Positions 16,869 through 26,858 of a stretch of 64,000 nt of DNA are shown here, piece by piece (position 1 is the stretch's first letter; each line of letters opens with the position of its first letter). The notes beneath the pieces were generated by a model. It saw nothing but the letters and a program-made list of their open reading frames with translations. It was not told where the DNA came from and made no database searches. Source of the DNA: JAWLEP01 sp964553045 (GTDB lineage Bacteria; Fermentibacterota; Fermentibacteria; Fermentibacterales; JCC-6). The stretch spans positions 37,164 through 101,163 of the forward strand of contig CAZKJG010000010.1 in the NCBI GenBank assembly GCA_964553045.1, read 5' to 3'. The position numbers and the translations under genes were made by a program.

Positions 16869-19805
16869 CTACCTGACATGCACTGGAGCATGTTCCTCGC
16901 TCTTCACCGAACGGACCGGCGAGACTCCGAACTCGCCCTCTGCGGGCATGACCGCTTCCGTCGGTACTCTCCTCACGAAGTCTGCATCACCCCCGCCGGG
17001 TGTGTCCAGGGGCAGAGTCACCTCCGGATACCAGGTGTTGGAGGAGAAGCACCGTATGCTGTCCTGGTTCCAGCCGCCGTAGTTGGAGGAGCCGTCCGCC
17101 AGCATCCTCCAGCGGAAGATCACCGTGTTGGAGCCCACCAAGCCCAGCCAGGGGTCGAGGTGTATCCTGGTGGTCCACCAGTTGGGGCTTACACCCGTCC
17201 AGGCCCCCAGGGTCACCCATGTGGTGTCGGCGATGGTCTCCCCGTGGGGCGCCATCTCCAGCATGGCCGTGTCGTAGGTGCTCTCGGTGGCCAGATGGTT
17301 GAGGAACTGGATGTAGTTGTAGCTCTCCCCGCTGTCGAAGGAGATCGGAGGCGATACGAGAGCGTTGTGGACGTTGACCTCGTACTCGGTGTCCCACGGG
17401 GAGTTTGTGCTCATGTCGTTGCCGGCGGCCAGGCTGCCGTCGGGCGTGGTAGACGGGTCTGCGTATCCCGGCGGGGTGCTCCAGCCGAACCAGTCCGCGT
17501 ACTCGGGGTCGGGCCAGCCGTACCAGATGATCTGCGGCCAGTCGGGGCCCTCCCTCACCCTGGCGTAGTCGATGTTCCAGCCGTCGCCGGTACCGGAGCC
17601 GGTGGTGCCGTAGTTGAAGCGCACCTTGATGGTCTTGCCCGCGTACTCGGTGATGTCTATCACGCAGAAGTTCCAGCTGCTCTTGCTGCCGTCCCAGCCG
17701 GCCTCTCCGTCCAGGGCCGGAATGGATGCGGTGTAGTAGCCCCAGTAGGGTATCGCCAGCTCCCAGGTGGAGGTGTCCTCGTTCCAGATCTTTACGTTGC
17801 CGCCGTCGCCTGGGGCCCAGTCGTAGTAGTGGAAGAAGGCGAAGGAGAGCCGGGTGTCCTCGGGGTACATTGTCAGGTCGAACTCCGGGCTCTCCAGCCA
17901 GGCCTTGGTGACGCCGGAGGTGTAGTTCCCCCCGCCGGACATGGACCAGCACCAGGACTGGTCTGCGGGGCCGGAGGAGGCGTGGTAGTGGTCGTGCTCG
18001 GAGGGCTCCCACTCGTCGGTCACGTAGCCGGGGTAGACATCGTGGGTCCATCCCGGAATCCCCAGTGCGCCGGTCTCGATGGCGATCTCGTCGTAGCCGA
18101 TGCCGTCGGAGGCGATCGGGTAGTTGTCGTACTGGGCGAAGGCGATGCTGAAGGAGGAGTCGAACGGGTAGCTGAAGTCGCGGGAGGCCTGGTCGAGGTC
18201 GACCATCACCTCCTGCCATCCGCTCCAGGGCGACGGACGGCCCTGTATCCTGTCCTGCAGCAGCGTGTCGCCGGCCGCGTACTCGTAGAGCTCCACGTTG
18301 TCGATGGATACGCCGTCGTTGCCGTTGACGGCGACAGTGCGCTGGTCGTCGTACTGACCGAACAGCACTCGGCAGTTGCTCCAGTCGTACCCGGCGGGAG
18401 CCATCGAGTCCAGATCGATGGTCTCGCTGATCCAGCTTCCCGAGGGGCCGTAGTCGAAGTTCTCGTAGGCCTCGGGAACCCCGACTATTCCGTCGGAGCC
18501 GGCCAGTCCCACGAAGTCCCCGTCGTAGCCGCTCTGCTCCTCGTCGCCCCGGGAGCAGACCTGGAAGCGCAGCTCCAGGTCGGTGCTGCCGGAGTACCCC
18601 GAGAGGTCCTGGGTCCACATCACCCTGTTGTGGGAGTAGTAACCGTCACGGCGGGAGTCCATGTTCAGGTAGTCGCCGTCGGTCGGGTAGGCGTCGGTGA
18701 TCTCTACATTGCCGTAGGAATCGGTCCAGTACTCCCAGCCGGCCCTGGGCCAGGCCCGGAAGCCCGAGAAGTCCTCACCGGCTATGTAGTTCTCGTAACC
18801 GCCGACTATCTCGGGGAAGAACACGCCGTCCTCGGTGTCGGACTCGTCTCCCCACTGGTACGTGTAGTAATGGAGCCGAAGGTCGTCGGTGTTCTCGTCG
18901 TAGCCCGAGAGGTCTACGGTCCATATGCCGGCGTTGTGGGAGTAGGAGCCCGACGGGTAGCAGTCCAGCAGCAGCGAGTAGCTGCCCAGGTAGGAGTAGT
19001 CGGTGGACCTTCTCACCCGTCCGTTGGACTCTGTGGTGAAGCTCACCCAGTTGTCGTTCCAGCTGGCCGCAGTCTCGAAGTCCTCCTCCAGTATGGGCTG
19101 CCAGATGGTGTCAGCCTCGATGTAGTCCTGGGTGTGGAAGTTGCTGTAGGTCTCCCAGTCCTCGTTGAAGAAGTCCACGGTGCGGGTCCGTCCCCCCTGT
19201 CCGTAGGACCGCATTATCTCCTCGCCCCCCATGCCGGAGAGCCTGAGGTTGTGAGGCGTGAGGGTGATCTCCACCGGATCCACCGCGTCGGCGCCGCTCC
19301 CCAGGAGCACTTGCACCGAGCGGATCATGTCCCTTCCGGCCTGGGACTCCAGGTCGGAGGAGCCAAGCTCCCGACCGTAGTCATCGGTGTAGACCAGGCC
19401 AAGCCTGTCCACCGCATCACTGCGCATGAGCACCTGACCGGAGGCGTCGGCAATCAGGACACCCCCGTCCTCGGCCATGCCGACGGTCAGGGTGTCCGAG
19501 GCCTCGAACCGGTCCAGGTCGCCCAGATTGGCGACGAAGGTCATGCTCCCGGCCTCCGCCTCGATCACCGGATGCCAGCCGTCTGCGCCGGGCAGTGCGG
19601 TACCCGTGCAGCCGGCATTGCCCAGGACCGATTCTATGCGGTCCGCTACCCGTCTCAGCTCAAGCTGGCTCGCGTTGGCCTCGTTGACCTTCTCCGCCGC
19701 GTCCCTTCCGCTGAGGAAGAAAGCGTATACGGCGGCAAGGACAATCCCGAGGACCGCCATTACGATCACCAGCTCGGTCAGTGTGAACGCTCTTCTCTTA
19801 GTCAT
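16869..19805 (-). CDS. Giant PilW-like prepilin with jelly-roll/MAM-like ectodomain
   Basis: A 978-residue protein. The N-terminus is a class III prepilin signal: MTKRRA, cleavage before F7, Glu at +5 (FTLTE), then a hydrophobic helix to about residue 30. Residues 30-230 look like a PilW/GspJ minor pilin with the usual DxxGxxLG-type strands. The remaining 750 residues hold several Asp-, Tyr- and Trp-rich beta domains. Some resemble InhA/MAM or jelly-roll modules (EDFETAASWNDNW, SLLLDCYPSGSYSHNAG, GDGWNIDYARV) and are shared with the 1328-residue prepilin upstream in the operon. Typical minor pilins are 150-350 residues. The protein should sit at a pilus or pseudopilus tip. Function (adhesin, enzyme scaffold) unknown. 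Confidence 0.85.
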   Translation of the reverse strand: MTKRRAFTLTELVIVMAVLGIVLAAVYAFFLSGRDAAEKVNEANASQLELRRVADRIESVLGNAGCTGTALPGADGWHPVIEAEAGSMTFVANLGDLDRFEASDTLTVGMAEDGGVLIADASGQVLMRSDAVDRLGLVYTDDYGRELGSSDLESQAGRDMIRSVQVLLGSGADAVDPVEITLTPHNLRLSGMGGEEIMRSYGQGGRTRTVDFFNEDWETYSNFHTQDYIEADTIWQPILEEDFETAASWNDNWVSFTTESNGRVRRSTDYSYLGSYSLLLDCYPSGSYSHNAGIWTVDLSGYDENTDDLRLHYYTYQWGDESDTEDGVFFPEIVGGYENYIAGEDFSGFRAWPRAGWEYWTDSYGNVEITDAYPTDGDYLNMDSRRDGYYSHNRVMWTQDLSGYSGSTDLELRFQVCSRGDEEQSGYDGDFVGLAGSDGIVGVPEAYENFDYGPSGSWISETIDLDSMAPAGYDWSNCRVLFGQYDDQRTVAVNGNDGVSIDNVELYEYAAGDTLLQDRIQGRPSPWSGWQEVMVDLDQASRDFSYPFDSSFSIAFAQYDNYPIASDGIGYDEIAIETGALGIPGWTHDVYPGYVTDEWEPSEHDHYHASSGPADQSWCWSMSGGGNYTSGVTKAWLESPEFDLTMYPEDTRLSFAFFHYYDWAPGDGGNVKIWNEDTSTWELAIPYWGYYTASIPALDGEAGWDGSKSSWNFCVIDITEYAGKTIKVRFNYGTTGSGTGDGWNIDYARVREGPDWPQIIWYGWPDPEYADWFGWSTPPGYADPSTTPDGSLAAGNDMSTNSPWDTEYEVNVHNALVSPPISFDSGESYNYIQFLNHLATESTYDTAMLEMAPHGETIADTTWVTLGAWTGVSPNWWTTRIHLDPWLGLVGSNTVIFRWRMLADGSSNYGGWNQDSIRCFSSNTWYPEVTLPLDTPGGGDADFVRRVPTEAVMPAEGEFGVSPVRSVKSEEHAPVHVR

Positions 19806-19869
19806 CCCCGCCTCACCTCACTTCTGTGCCGGCGGGGCCGACCCCGCCGAATACACCGGATTTCTGCCA

Positions 19870-21291
19870 TCAGAACATATCATCGTCGATGCTTCCGTTC
19901 CCGTAATCCGCGTCCTGCCGCCAGGACAGCATCATCCATCTGCCCAGCGGGGGGAATCCCGGAGGGTGCACCCCTGCGAGTCCCCTGTCGTATGTAAGCC
20001 TCAGGTCGTATCCGCTCCCGAAGGATCCCGTCCTTCCGAATCTCCTCTGGGTCAGGCTCCCCGTGACGCTCAGCCTGAGCATCTCCGGCAGGGACCCCGG
20101 ATCCTGCGCCCGCAGCCTTCCGGCGGGAGCGGCCAGTACCGCCCTCACCCCCAGGTTGCGGTCGGTCTCTATGTCCCACGGGTCGGGCCAGTCGGGCTGC
20201 CCGTAAAGGTCCGGATCCCTGGCGATGACGATGTCCCCCATGGTCACCAGGGCCAGCGGGCCCCCGGTGGATACTGTGGGCCCATCCACCTGACCCGCTA
20301 TGTAGATATCACCCTTTGAATAAATGGTCAGGGTGCTCTCCGGACGCCTGCGGGTCTTGACGTAGAGGGGGCTGATCGATCTCTGCTGGACCAGGGCGGA
20401 TACCCCCCGAATGTCTATCGTGTCCGCCGGTTCCTCCGGGCTCCGCCTGAGGTACGCCCACTCCCCGTCCAGTATCAGCCTGCCCCCCCGGCTCAAGGAG
20501 ACGTACTCGCCGGGGGCCAGTGCGCCGATCCCGTCTGAGAAACGTTCCCGCATCAGGTCGAAGCTGATCGAATCGGCCCTGTCGGACCAGTAGGGCCTGC
20601 CCTGGCGAAGGGTGGCGTAGGGACGTACCCATACGGCGCTGCCCTCCGGGTGGGGGGAGCGGGCGGGGCCGCAGTCGGCGAAGTGGAACCCCCCTTCCGC
20701 GGTGGTGGAGGCCCTTGCCACATAGGGATCACCGGCGGAATCCGGAGTGGAGCTGGAGAAGTGTATCTTCCCGTTGCAGTGCAGCGGACCGTCCAGGTGG
20801 TAGCCGTCGGTGAGGAGCCCCCTGGGCAGGTCCTCGTCGCACAGCAGTATGTAGCGGGAGGGGTAGTCCTGGGCCGCCCTCACCACAACGTCCCGGGTGA
20901 GGCCGCCGACCATTCCCCGGCTGCGTATCTCCACCAGGCCGTTGTCCCGGCCTCCGGAGGAGTTGCTGGGGTCTACGATCACCCGCACCCTTGCGCCGGA
21001 GCCGGGAAGCCCTATCCACTGGGCGCTGTCCCCCTCCATCTCCAGGGCGAAGGGCCCTATACCCTCTACGAGCCCGGGCTCGGCGGCCAGAACGTGCATC
21101 GCCAGCATGGCCCCGGCCTCCGCGGCCTTGAGCGAGCGCAGACGCCGGCTGGAGTGCAGCTGGGAGTCGGCGTTGGCCTTGAACAGCACGAAGGCCGCCC
21201 CCACCAGGACGAACAGAGCCAGTCCCAGAGCGAAGGCAACGGCCAGCGCCGCACCGCGGCGTCCGGCCCTGCCCTTTTCTTGGCTCATCAT
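19870..21291 (-). CDS. PilX-like pseudopilus protein (paralogue of next gene)
   Basis: About 473 residues. The N-terminus (RAGRRGAALAVAFALG, then a long hydrophobic helix and SSRRLRSLKAAEAGAMLA) matches PilX, a type IV pilus assembly protein lacking Glu+5. The rest is beta-rich, with segments such as GPLHCNGKIHFSSS and KGDIYIAGQVDGPTV that resemble 'hidden content' filamentous modules in PilX-like proteins. The C-terminal block HPPGFPPLGRWMMLSWRQ matches HPPYFPQTGKWGTVYWEE in the gene upstream, so the two are paralogues. I take ATG 21291; an in-frame TTG at 21318 has a poorly spaced ribosome site. It lies in the middle of the seven-gene pilin operon. Confidence 0.82.
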   Translation of the reverse strand: MMSQEKGRAGRRGAALAVAFALGLALFVLVGAAFVLFKANADSQLHSSRRLRSLKAAEAGAMLAMHVLAAEPGLVEGIGPFALEMEGDSAQWIGLPGSGARVRVIVDPSNSSGGRDNGLVEIRSRGMVGGLTRDVVVRAAQDYPSRYILLCDEDLPRGLLTDGYHLDGPLHCNGKIHFSSSTPDSAGDPYVARASTTAEGGFHFADCGPARSPHPEGSAVWVRPYATLRQGRPYWSDRADSISFDLMRERFSDGIGALAPGEYVSLSRGGRLILDGEWAYLRRSPEEPADTIDIRGVSALVQQRSISPLYVKTRRRPESTLTIYSKGDIYIAGQVDGPTVSTGGPLALVTMGDIVIARDPDLYGQPDWPDPWDIETDRNLGVRAVLAAPAGRLRAQDPGSLPEMLRLSVTGSLTQRRFGRTGSFGSGYDLRLTYDRGLAGVHPPGFPPLGRWMMLSWRQDADYGNGSIDDDMF

Positions 21292-21328
21292 CTTCTTCGG
21301 CCTCTTCCTTCCTTTCAATCCCCCCGGA

Positions 21329-22843
21329 TCAGTAGTCGTCGTACTGAATCGTCTCGGTGTCCAGGTCCGGTCTCTCCTCCCAGTAGACCGTGCCCCACTT
21401 GCCCGTCTGCGGGAAGTACGGCGGGTGCATGGTCATCAGCCGGGTGTCGTAGTGTATGACCGAGTTCAGCCCCGCCCCCGAGGTGGTGGTGTAGCCCTCG
21501 TTGTTCACGATGTAGCCGCCCACGAGGTTGAAATCGGACATGGGGCTGGGCTCCCAGTACTTCTCGGCCCTGAACTCGCCGGAGAGGGCCATGACCACCG
21601 CGTCGTAGGTGACGCTCCGCGTACCCGCCGGCAGACCCATGTCGATGTTGTACGGCGTAGCCCAGTCGCCCATTCCGTTGTCATCGGGGTCGTCGGCCAT
21701 CACCAGATCGCCGTAGACCGTTATCAGGCCCAGCATGCACTTGTTATCGGGGTCGTCCATGTCCTCGTTGGCGTACCAGAGCGGCCCGTAGGGCCAGATG
21801 TCCCCGTTGCAGCCGATGGTGAGAAGCGAGTCCACCCCCAGGGTGTCGATGAACTCGGCATCCGGGTCCCCCTTGATCCAGAGCTGCTCGCCAGCGCCGT
21901 TCTCCACCCATATCACCCTGTTGTCCAGGGCGGTGTCGGCGATGCAGTAGGAGTACTCCGCGCCTCCAGGGGTCCTGGCCCATATGCTGTCCGCGCCCAC
22001 TATCATCCGGGTGCCGTCGGGGAGGTCGGGGTACAGCGAGCCGTCGAAGTAGATGCCGCCGCTCTGCGCGGCGTCCCTGGCCGCCTGCCAGTTCACCTCG
22101 GTGGGCCCGAACGGAATGGGCTCGGCGCCGAGCTCGAAGTAGGGGGGGCCCAGCAGCATCCGCTCGTAGGGCTCGAGGTAGAGGTCGGTCAGTGGATGGG
22201 GGGTGGTGGCGTGGGTGCTTCCCCATCCGGCCACGTAGTAGTCGGAGGTCAGCTGGAAGGAGTAGAACCAGGGGTCGTTGTTCCTTCCGGGGCTGTTGCT
22301 GACCACGCGGACCGGGTCGTTGGCGAAGAACGGGCCGTCGAAGCGGTAGCCGTCGGCATAGGCTCCGGTTATGTCCGGCTCGTCCAGGAAGCAGGCGAAC
22401 CGGGCGAAGTTCTCCGGCATCACTGCCGTCTCCATGCCGTAGGTCTGAAAGCCCGACTTGGTTGGTATCCTGGCCAGGCCCCTGACCGCGTATGCGTTGG
22501 CCGTGGACACCTGCTCGTTGCGGTTGTTGGGGTCCACGTAGACGATCACCTCGCCCAGGTCACCCGGCAGGTCGAACCATACCTCGGGGTTGGCGTCGCC
22601 CAGAAAGGCCTGGGCGGAGTCGCCGCCGGGAACATCCGCCCCCTCCATGATCATGTGGACTGCCAGGCTGGTACCCGCCTCGGCCGAGTACCGCGCCTGC
22701 ATGTTGTTGCGCTTCCAGACGAATGACTGGGTATTCGACTGGAAGAGGACGAACAGCCCTGCGACCAGTATGGAGAGAACCAGACCGAACACCAACACCA
22801 GGGCCAGTGCCGAGCCTCTCTCCTCTCTTCGTGAAAGCAGCAT
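21329..22843 (-). CDS. PilX-like pseudopilus protein
   Basis: About 504 residues. N-terminal EERGSALALVLVFGLVLSILVAG and YSAEAGTSLAVHMIM follow the PilX pattern (charged start, hydrophobic helix, AEAG). The ectodomain contains GYRFDGPFFANDPVRV, GGIYFDGSLYPDLP and TIGCNGDIWPYG, similar to the 'DGxLxxNG' beta steps of PilX-like proteins. It ends with the HPPYFPQTGKW block shared with its paralogue downstream. A GGGAGG site eight bases before ATG 22843 supports that start over the GTG at 22852. It sits 15 bases after the giant prepilin stop. Likely a subunit that helps prime or cap a pilus. Confidence 0.82.
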   Translation of the reverse strand: MLLSRREERGSALALVLVFGLVLSILVAGLFVLFQSNTQSFVWKRNNMQARYSAEAGTSLAVHMIMEGADVPGGDSAQAFLGDANPEVWFDLPGDLGEVIVYVDPNNRNEQVSTANAYAVRGLARIPTKSGFQTYGMETAVMPENFARFACFLDEPDITGAYADGYRFDGPFFANDPVRVVSNSPGRNNDPWFYSFQLTSDYYVAGWGSTHATTPHPLTDLYLEPYERMLLGPPYFELGAEPIPFGPTEVNWQAARDAAQSGGIYFDGSLYPDLPDGTRMIVGADSIWARTPGGAEYSYCIADTALDNRVIWVENGAGEQLWIKGDPDAEFIDTLGVDSLLTIGCNGDIWPYGPLWYANEDMDDPDNKCMLGLITVYGDLVMADDPDDNGMGDWATPYNIDMGLPAGTRSVTYDAVVMALSGEFRAEKYWEPSPMSDFNLVGGYIVNNEGYTTTSGAGLNSVIHYDTRLMTMHPPYFPQTGKWGTVYWEERPDLDTETIQYDDY

Positions 22844-22858
22844 TTCTAGCACCTCCCT

Positions 22859-25800
22859 CTACTTGTAGTGTCCGGTTACGGTTACGTTGTCCACGTTCCA
22901 TCCGCCCCTGAGTCCCCCCGACCCTCCGGTGTACAGGTTGAAGCGGATGAAGTAGTACTGCATGCCGTTGCTGTAGGCGTCGTTGAACTCGCTGGTGACG
23001 TCGTGGCTCACCGTCTCCCAGAAGGGCGTATTGATGCCGTTGTAGTCGGCGATGGTCGTCCAGTCGCCCGGCGCCGGAGGGGTAACGTCGGTACTGAAGC
23101 CGATCTGCACCGCACCGTTGTCCAGCGGGGCGGTCCGGACGCAGTGGAAGTAGCTCACCTTGACGCTGTCGAAGCTGGTGATGGTGTCCGGCAGCGAGAA
23201 TGCCGGGGAGCGCATCCAGTTGTTGGCGTCGTACTCGTAGAACCCGTCCATGGTCAGGTCGTTGCCGGCTATGGAGTTCTCGTTGTCCGGCTCCAGTGCC
23301 GGGTCGGGGTCGGGTGTGAAGAGCGGCTGACCGAACTCCCAGTCGTTGTGGGTGCCGCCGTTCTCCCAGCCTCCGCCGCTGGTCCCCATCTCATCGGACG
23401 TGTATATGCCCTCGAAGTCGCTGTAGCTGTCGTAGTCCGACATGGGCACGTAAGGGTCGACGTCCGACCCGGGGGGCGGCGACAGCGGGCCCCTGTTGGT
23501 CTGTATCCGCAGGTTGGGGCGGTAGCCGTATTGGTAGAGGTAGGTGGGGTCGGAGCTGCTGCTCTGCTCCATACGGCAGCGGTAGCCGGGCGTGGTGATG
23601 TTGGAGGTTATCCAGTCGTTGCCCACGCCCGTGGAGGCGTTGTCCTGCTCCACCTTAACCTGGAGGTTCTGGCCCGGCATGAGCACGAAGGGGTCCTCCA
23701 GCTCGATGGTCTGCCAGCCCGAGCCGGCAACGTCGAGCGTGCCGTCGCTCACCACCTGGGTCATGCCCGACTTGTTGAACTCGCCGTCGGAGGTGAAGTG
23801 GTCGTCCCCGGTGTGACCCAGGTATACATCGAAGCCGTCCCAGGGGAGGGCGGCGGATCCGGCCGCCTCGAACTGCAGGGACTCCACGTAGAATCCGGTC
23901 GCCTCGCCGGTGATGGAGAAGTTGTCAAGCAGCCATCCCCGGTCGGTTCCGGAGCCGTCGGCCCCGAACACGAACCGGAACTGCACGGTGGTGCCCTGGT
24001 AGGCCGAGAGGTCGAGCTCCACCTGCTCCCAGGTGCTGTTGTCGCCGGTGAAGATGGGTATTCCGCTCCCTCCGGGGAAGGAGGACGAGGATGTGCCGTT
24101 GTAGGGCAGAGAGTCCACCCTGTTGAACGGCCCGCCCCCGGCGCTGATCTCCACGTAGCCTCCGTCGGAGGACAGCTCGGTGATGAAACGGTGGCTGAAC
24201 TTCAGCGAGGGCACGACGGTCCAGCTCAGGCTGGGTATGAAGACCTCCGGGCTCTGCAGCCAGCAGTAGGAATCGTTGCTGTACTGCTCGGTGTTGTGCG
24301 CCCATGTGGTCCAGGCGTACCCGTAGCCGGGCTCCATGGTGTCCTCGGGGGTCCAGTCGTCTATACCGCCGGGGTAGTCTCCGTGCGTCCAGCCCTCGAC
24401 CCAGAGGGTGTCCACCATCTCGCCTATGATGATGTCGTCCCAGCGGATTCCCTCGCCCGAGGAGAAGCTGTTGGTGCCCTCCTGGCTGAAGCAGATGCTG
24501 AAGTCGCTGTCGAAGGGATGCCCCCAGATCAGCGCTTCCTGGTCCAGGTCGACCTCGAAGGTCTCCCAGGCCGAGGATGTGGGATCCAGGTCTCCAATCG
24601 CATCGTAGGTGGTATCGGCGGGCTGAACTGCCGAGACGATGACGTTGTCCAGCGAGATGCCGCCATCCCCGTCGAAGTCGACCGCGGTCTCGTCACCGTA
24701 CTGGCCGAACAGCAGGTAGAGGGTGGCCGGAAGGGTGCCCGGGCTGAAGACCGAGGTGCGGTCGTGCCACTGATCGTCGTCCCAGCTTCCGGGTTCCAGG
24801 TCCTCCACCACGTTCACGCTTCCGGTTATCAGGCCCGTGTCGTTCCATCCCAGGAAGTCGCCGTCGCTGCCGGGATCGCTGTCGTCGTCGTGGTCGTGGA
24901 AGCGGTAGTCCACCTGCAGGTCGCTCCCCGGGGTCACCGAGGAGAGGTCTATCTCGATCATCATCCTGTTGTGGGCGTAGTTGCCCGACGTGCGGGTGTC
25001 GAAGGTGACGAACTTGCCGTCCCCGCCCCATCCGGTGGGCTCGTGGACGCGGTACTGCCCGTACAGGTCTCCCCAGAACTCCAGGTCTCCGTGGCCCAGG
25101 GCCAGGCTCTCGAAGTCCTCGCTGAGCAGCTCGACCGTGGAACCGGCCGCCGGCTCGGCCAGGAAGACGTCGTCGGCCGTCTCCAGAACCGCCTCGGAGC
25201 TGGTGTTGGCCCTGTACTGGAGCAACAGGTCATCGGTGTTCTCGTCGTAGGCGGAGAGGTCAACCGTGAGGTAGCCCACGTTCCTGGTGGCGGAGCCGAG
25301 CGCGGCCCTGTCCATCTGCAGGCAGCTGGGGTCAACCGGCTCGGAGGCCCCTCGCACGAAGACCCTTCCGCCGCCCAGGGGGGCCAGCTGCCACGTGAGC
25401 TGCGGCGTGCCTCCATCGAAGTGCTCCTCGTATATGGGAACCAGCGTCTGGCCGACCTGCGGTGTCACATCGTCCTCCCACAGGGTGATCTCGGCGGGAG
25501 TGGATCCGGGGTCTTCAAAACCCTCCTCCATCAGAATGGTCCCGCCGGACCCGGGCGGCGGCTCGCCGGCGCCCCATTCCACGACCTGCTTGAACAGCTG
25601 CCAGCCCTCGGCGTTGTAGCAGGAGGCGTCGTATCCGCCGTAGTGGATGCGCCTGAGGCCCGGAGCCGAGTAGGTATTGCAGGATATTCCCGAATGCGTG
25701 CTGCCGTTCAGAACCTCGGCCAGAAGGCTGTCGTTGGCAATTGCGTCGTACTCCAGCCTCGACTGCCTGCACATGTCGGACCCCGTGCTGTCGGCGCGGT

Positions 25801-26845
25801 AGATGGCGGTGTATCCGGGCCCGCCGGGGGGGAACACGCCCTGCAGGACGTCGTGCCAGTACAGCAGGCCGTACATCTCGTCCTGATCCCAGACATCGGG
25901 CAACGCGGTTCCCAGGCCGAAGTAGCTCTGGGCGTCGCCCTGAGACAGGGTGATCACGGGTATGGAGTCCTGGCCCGCCGCTGCCGTGTAGATGCTGCCG
26001 TGGGGGTTGCTGGGGGGGGGCCCGCCCGTATAGTCCCTGTGCCGCAGTATGATAAGGTCGATGTCGGTGTAGTCGAAGCTGGGGCACATGTCATCTGTGA
26101 GCAGGTTCACGGTGTAGCCCCAGTAGACCAGCTTCTGGACCATCATCATCTCGTCCTGATTGGGCGCCGGCACCGTGTCCGACCCCTCGCAGTTGAAGGC
26201 GATGATGCCCCGCATGGGCTGGGGCGGGTAGAAGAGTGGGTTGAACCCGTGGTCTATGCCCAGGTTGCGGGGGCTTATGGTGGTGTGCATCACGGTCTGG
26301 TAGATGTTGTCGCCGTAGGACTGGGCCAGCTCCATGTCCACCTCGAGCTGCCGGACCAGGTCCCGCAGGGAGTCGCTGGTCAGGGGTTTGCCGAGGTCGT
26401 TGCCGTCGGCGTCGAGGTAGGAGAAGTCGATGTTCGTGATGTCGTGACCCTCTGTCCATACCTGCCCGGAGTCGTTGGTTATGTGAACCCTTCCATCCGA
26501 GCCGCGGAAGATGCTCACGTACTCCCTGGTCTGCAATGTGGTGTAAGGGTCGTACCTGTCGGCGTAGAACTTCACCGTGTCCTCGGTGGCTACCTGTATG
26601 GGATGCCAGTCGTCGTCCTCCCAGCCTCCGTGAGGCATGTAGCCGGCCCATATGACCTCGTTGACCATTCGATTAAGGGCCATCCTGCCGGAGATGTCCA
26701 GCTCGTTCTGCCTTCGGGCGAAGTGGAAGTGCTCCGTCCCCGACACGAAGAACAGGAAGATGCCCGCCAGCACCACGCCGAGGATCAGAACAACTATCAT
26801 CACCTCAACGAGGCTCATTCCCTTTCTGCCGCGCTCCGTGATCAT
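22859..26845 (-). CDS. Giant prepilin (1328 aa) with Rossmann-like and MAM-like domains
   Basis: The largest gene of the window. Signal RKG, cleavage before M10, Glu+5 at residue 14 (MSLVEVMIVV), then a minor-pilin domain to about residue 205. Residues about 211-435 look like an alpha/beta domain of the flavodoxin/amidotransferase type: strands MRGIIAFNC, LVYWGYTVNLLTDD, DIDLIILRHRD and IPVITLSQGD. The rest contains three or more beta modules: DFESLALGHGDLEFWGDLYG, LLFGQYGDETAVDFDGDGG, SLKFSHRFITELSSDGGYVEI and GTDRGWLLDNFSITG. Several are shared with the 978-residue prepilin. Such fusion of a pilin stem to a 1100-residue ectodomain is far beyond normal minor pilins. Location: pilus tip, outside the cell. 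Role unknown. Confidence 0.85.
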   Translation of the reverse strand: MITERGRKGMSLVEVMIVVLILGVVLAGIFLFFVSGTEHFHFARRQNELDISGRMALNRMVNEVIWAGYMPHGGWEDDDWHPIQVATEDTVKFYADRYDPYTTLQTREYVSIFRGSDGRVHITNDSGQVWTEGHDITNIDFSYLDADGNDLGKPLTSDSLRDLVRQLEVDMELAQSYGDNIYQTVMHTTISPRNLGIDHGFNPLFYPPQPMRGIIAFNCEGSDTVPAPNQDEMMMVQKLVYWGYTVNLLTDDMCPSFDYTDIDLIILRHRDYTGGPPPSNPHGSIYTAAAGQDSIPVITLSQGDAQSYFGLGTALPDVWDQDEMYGLLYWHDVLQGVFPPGGPGYTAIYRADSTGSDMCRQSRLEYDAIANDSLLAEVLNGSTHSGISCNTYSAPGLRRIHYGGYDASCYNAEGWQLFKQVVEWGAGEPPPGSGGTILMEEGFEDPGSTPAEITLWEDDVTPQVGQTLVPIYEEHFDGGTPQLTWQLAPLGGGRVFVRGASEPVDPSCLQMDRAALGSATRNVGYLTVDLSAYDENTDDLLLQYRANTSSEAVLETADDVFLAEPAAGSTVELLSEDFESLALGHGDLEFWGDLYGQYRVHEPTGWGGDGKFVTFDTRTSGNYAHNRMMIEIDLSSVTPGSDLQVDYRFHDHDDDSDPGSDGDFLGWNDTGLITGSVNVVEDLEPGSWDDDQWHDRTSVFSPGTLPATLYLLFGQYGDETAVDFDGDGGISLDNVIVSAVQPADTTYDAIGDLDPTSSAWETFEVDLDQEALIWGHPFDSDFSICFSQEGTNSFSSGEGIRWDDIIIGEMVDTLWVEGWTHGDYPGGIDDWTPEDTMEPGYGYAWTTWAHNTEQYSNDSYCWLQSPEVFIPSLSWTVVPSLKFSHRFITELSSDGGYVEISAGGGPFNRVDSLPYNGTSSSSFPGGSGIPIFTGDNSTWEQVELDLSAYQGTTVQFRFVFGADGSGTDRGWLLDNFSITGEATGFYVESLQFEAAGSAALPWDGFDVYLGHTGDDHFTSDGEFNKSGMTQVVSDGTLDVAGSGWQTIELEDPFVLMPGQNLQVKVEQDNASTGVGNDWITSNITTPGYRCRMEQSSSSDPTYLYQYGYRPNLRIQTNRGPLSPPPGSDVDPYVPMSDYDSYSDFEGIYTSDEMGTSGGGWENGGTHNDWEFGQPLFTPDPDPALEPDNENSIAGNDLTMDGFYEYDANNWMRSPAFSLPDTITSFDSVKVSYFHCVRTAPLDNGAVQIGFSTDVTPPAPGDWTTIADYNGINTPFWETVSHDVTSEFNDAYSNGMQYYFIRFNLYTGGSGGLRGGWNVDNVTVTGHYK

Positions 26846-26858
26846 ATCCTCACCCCGA

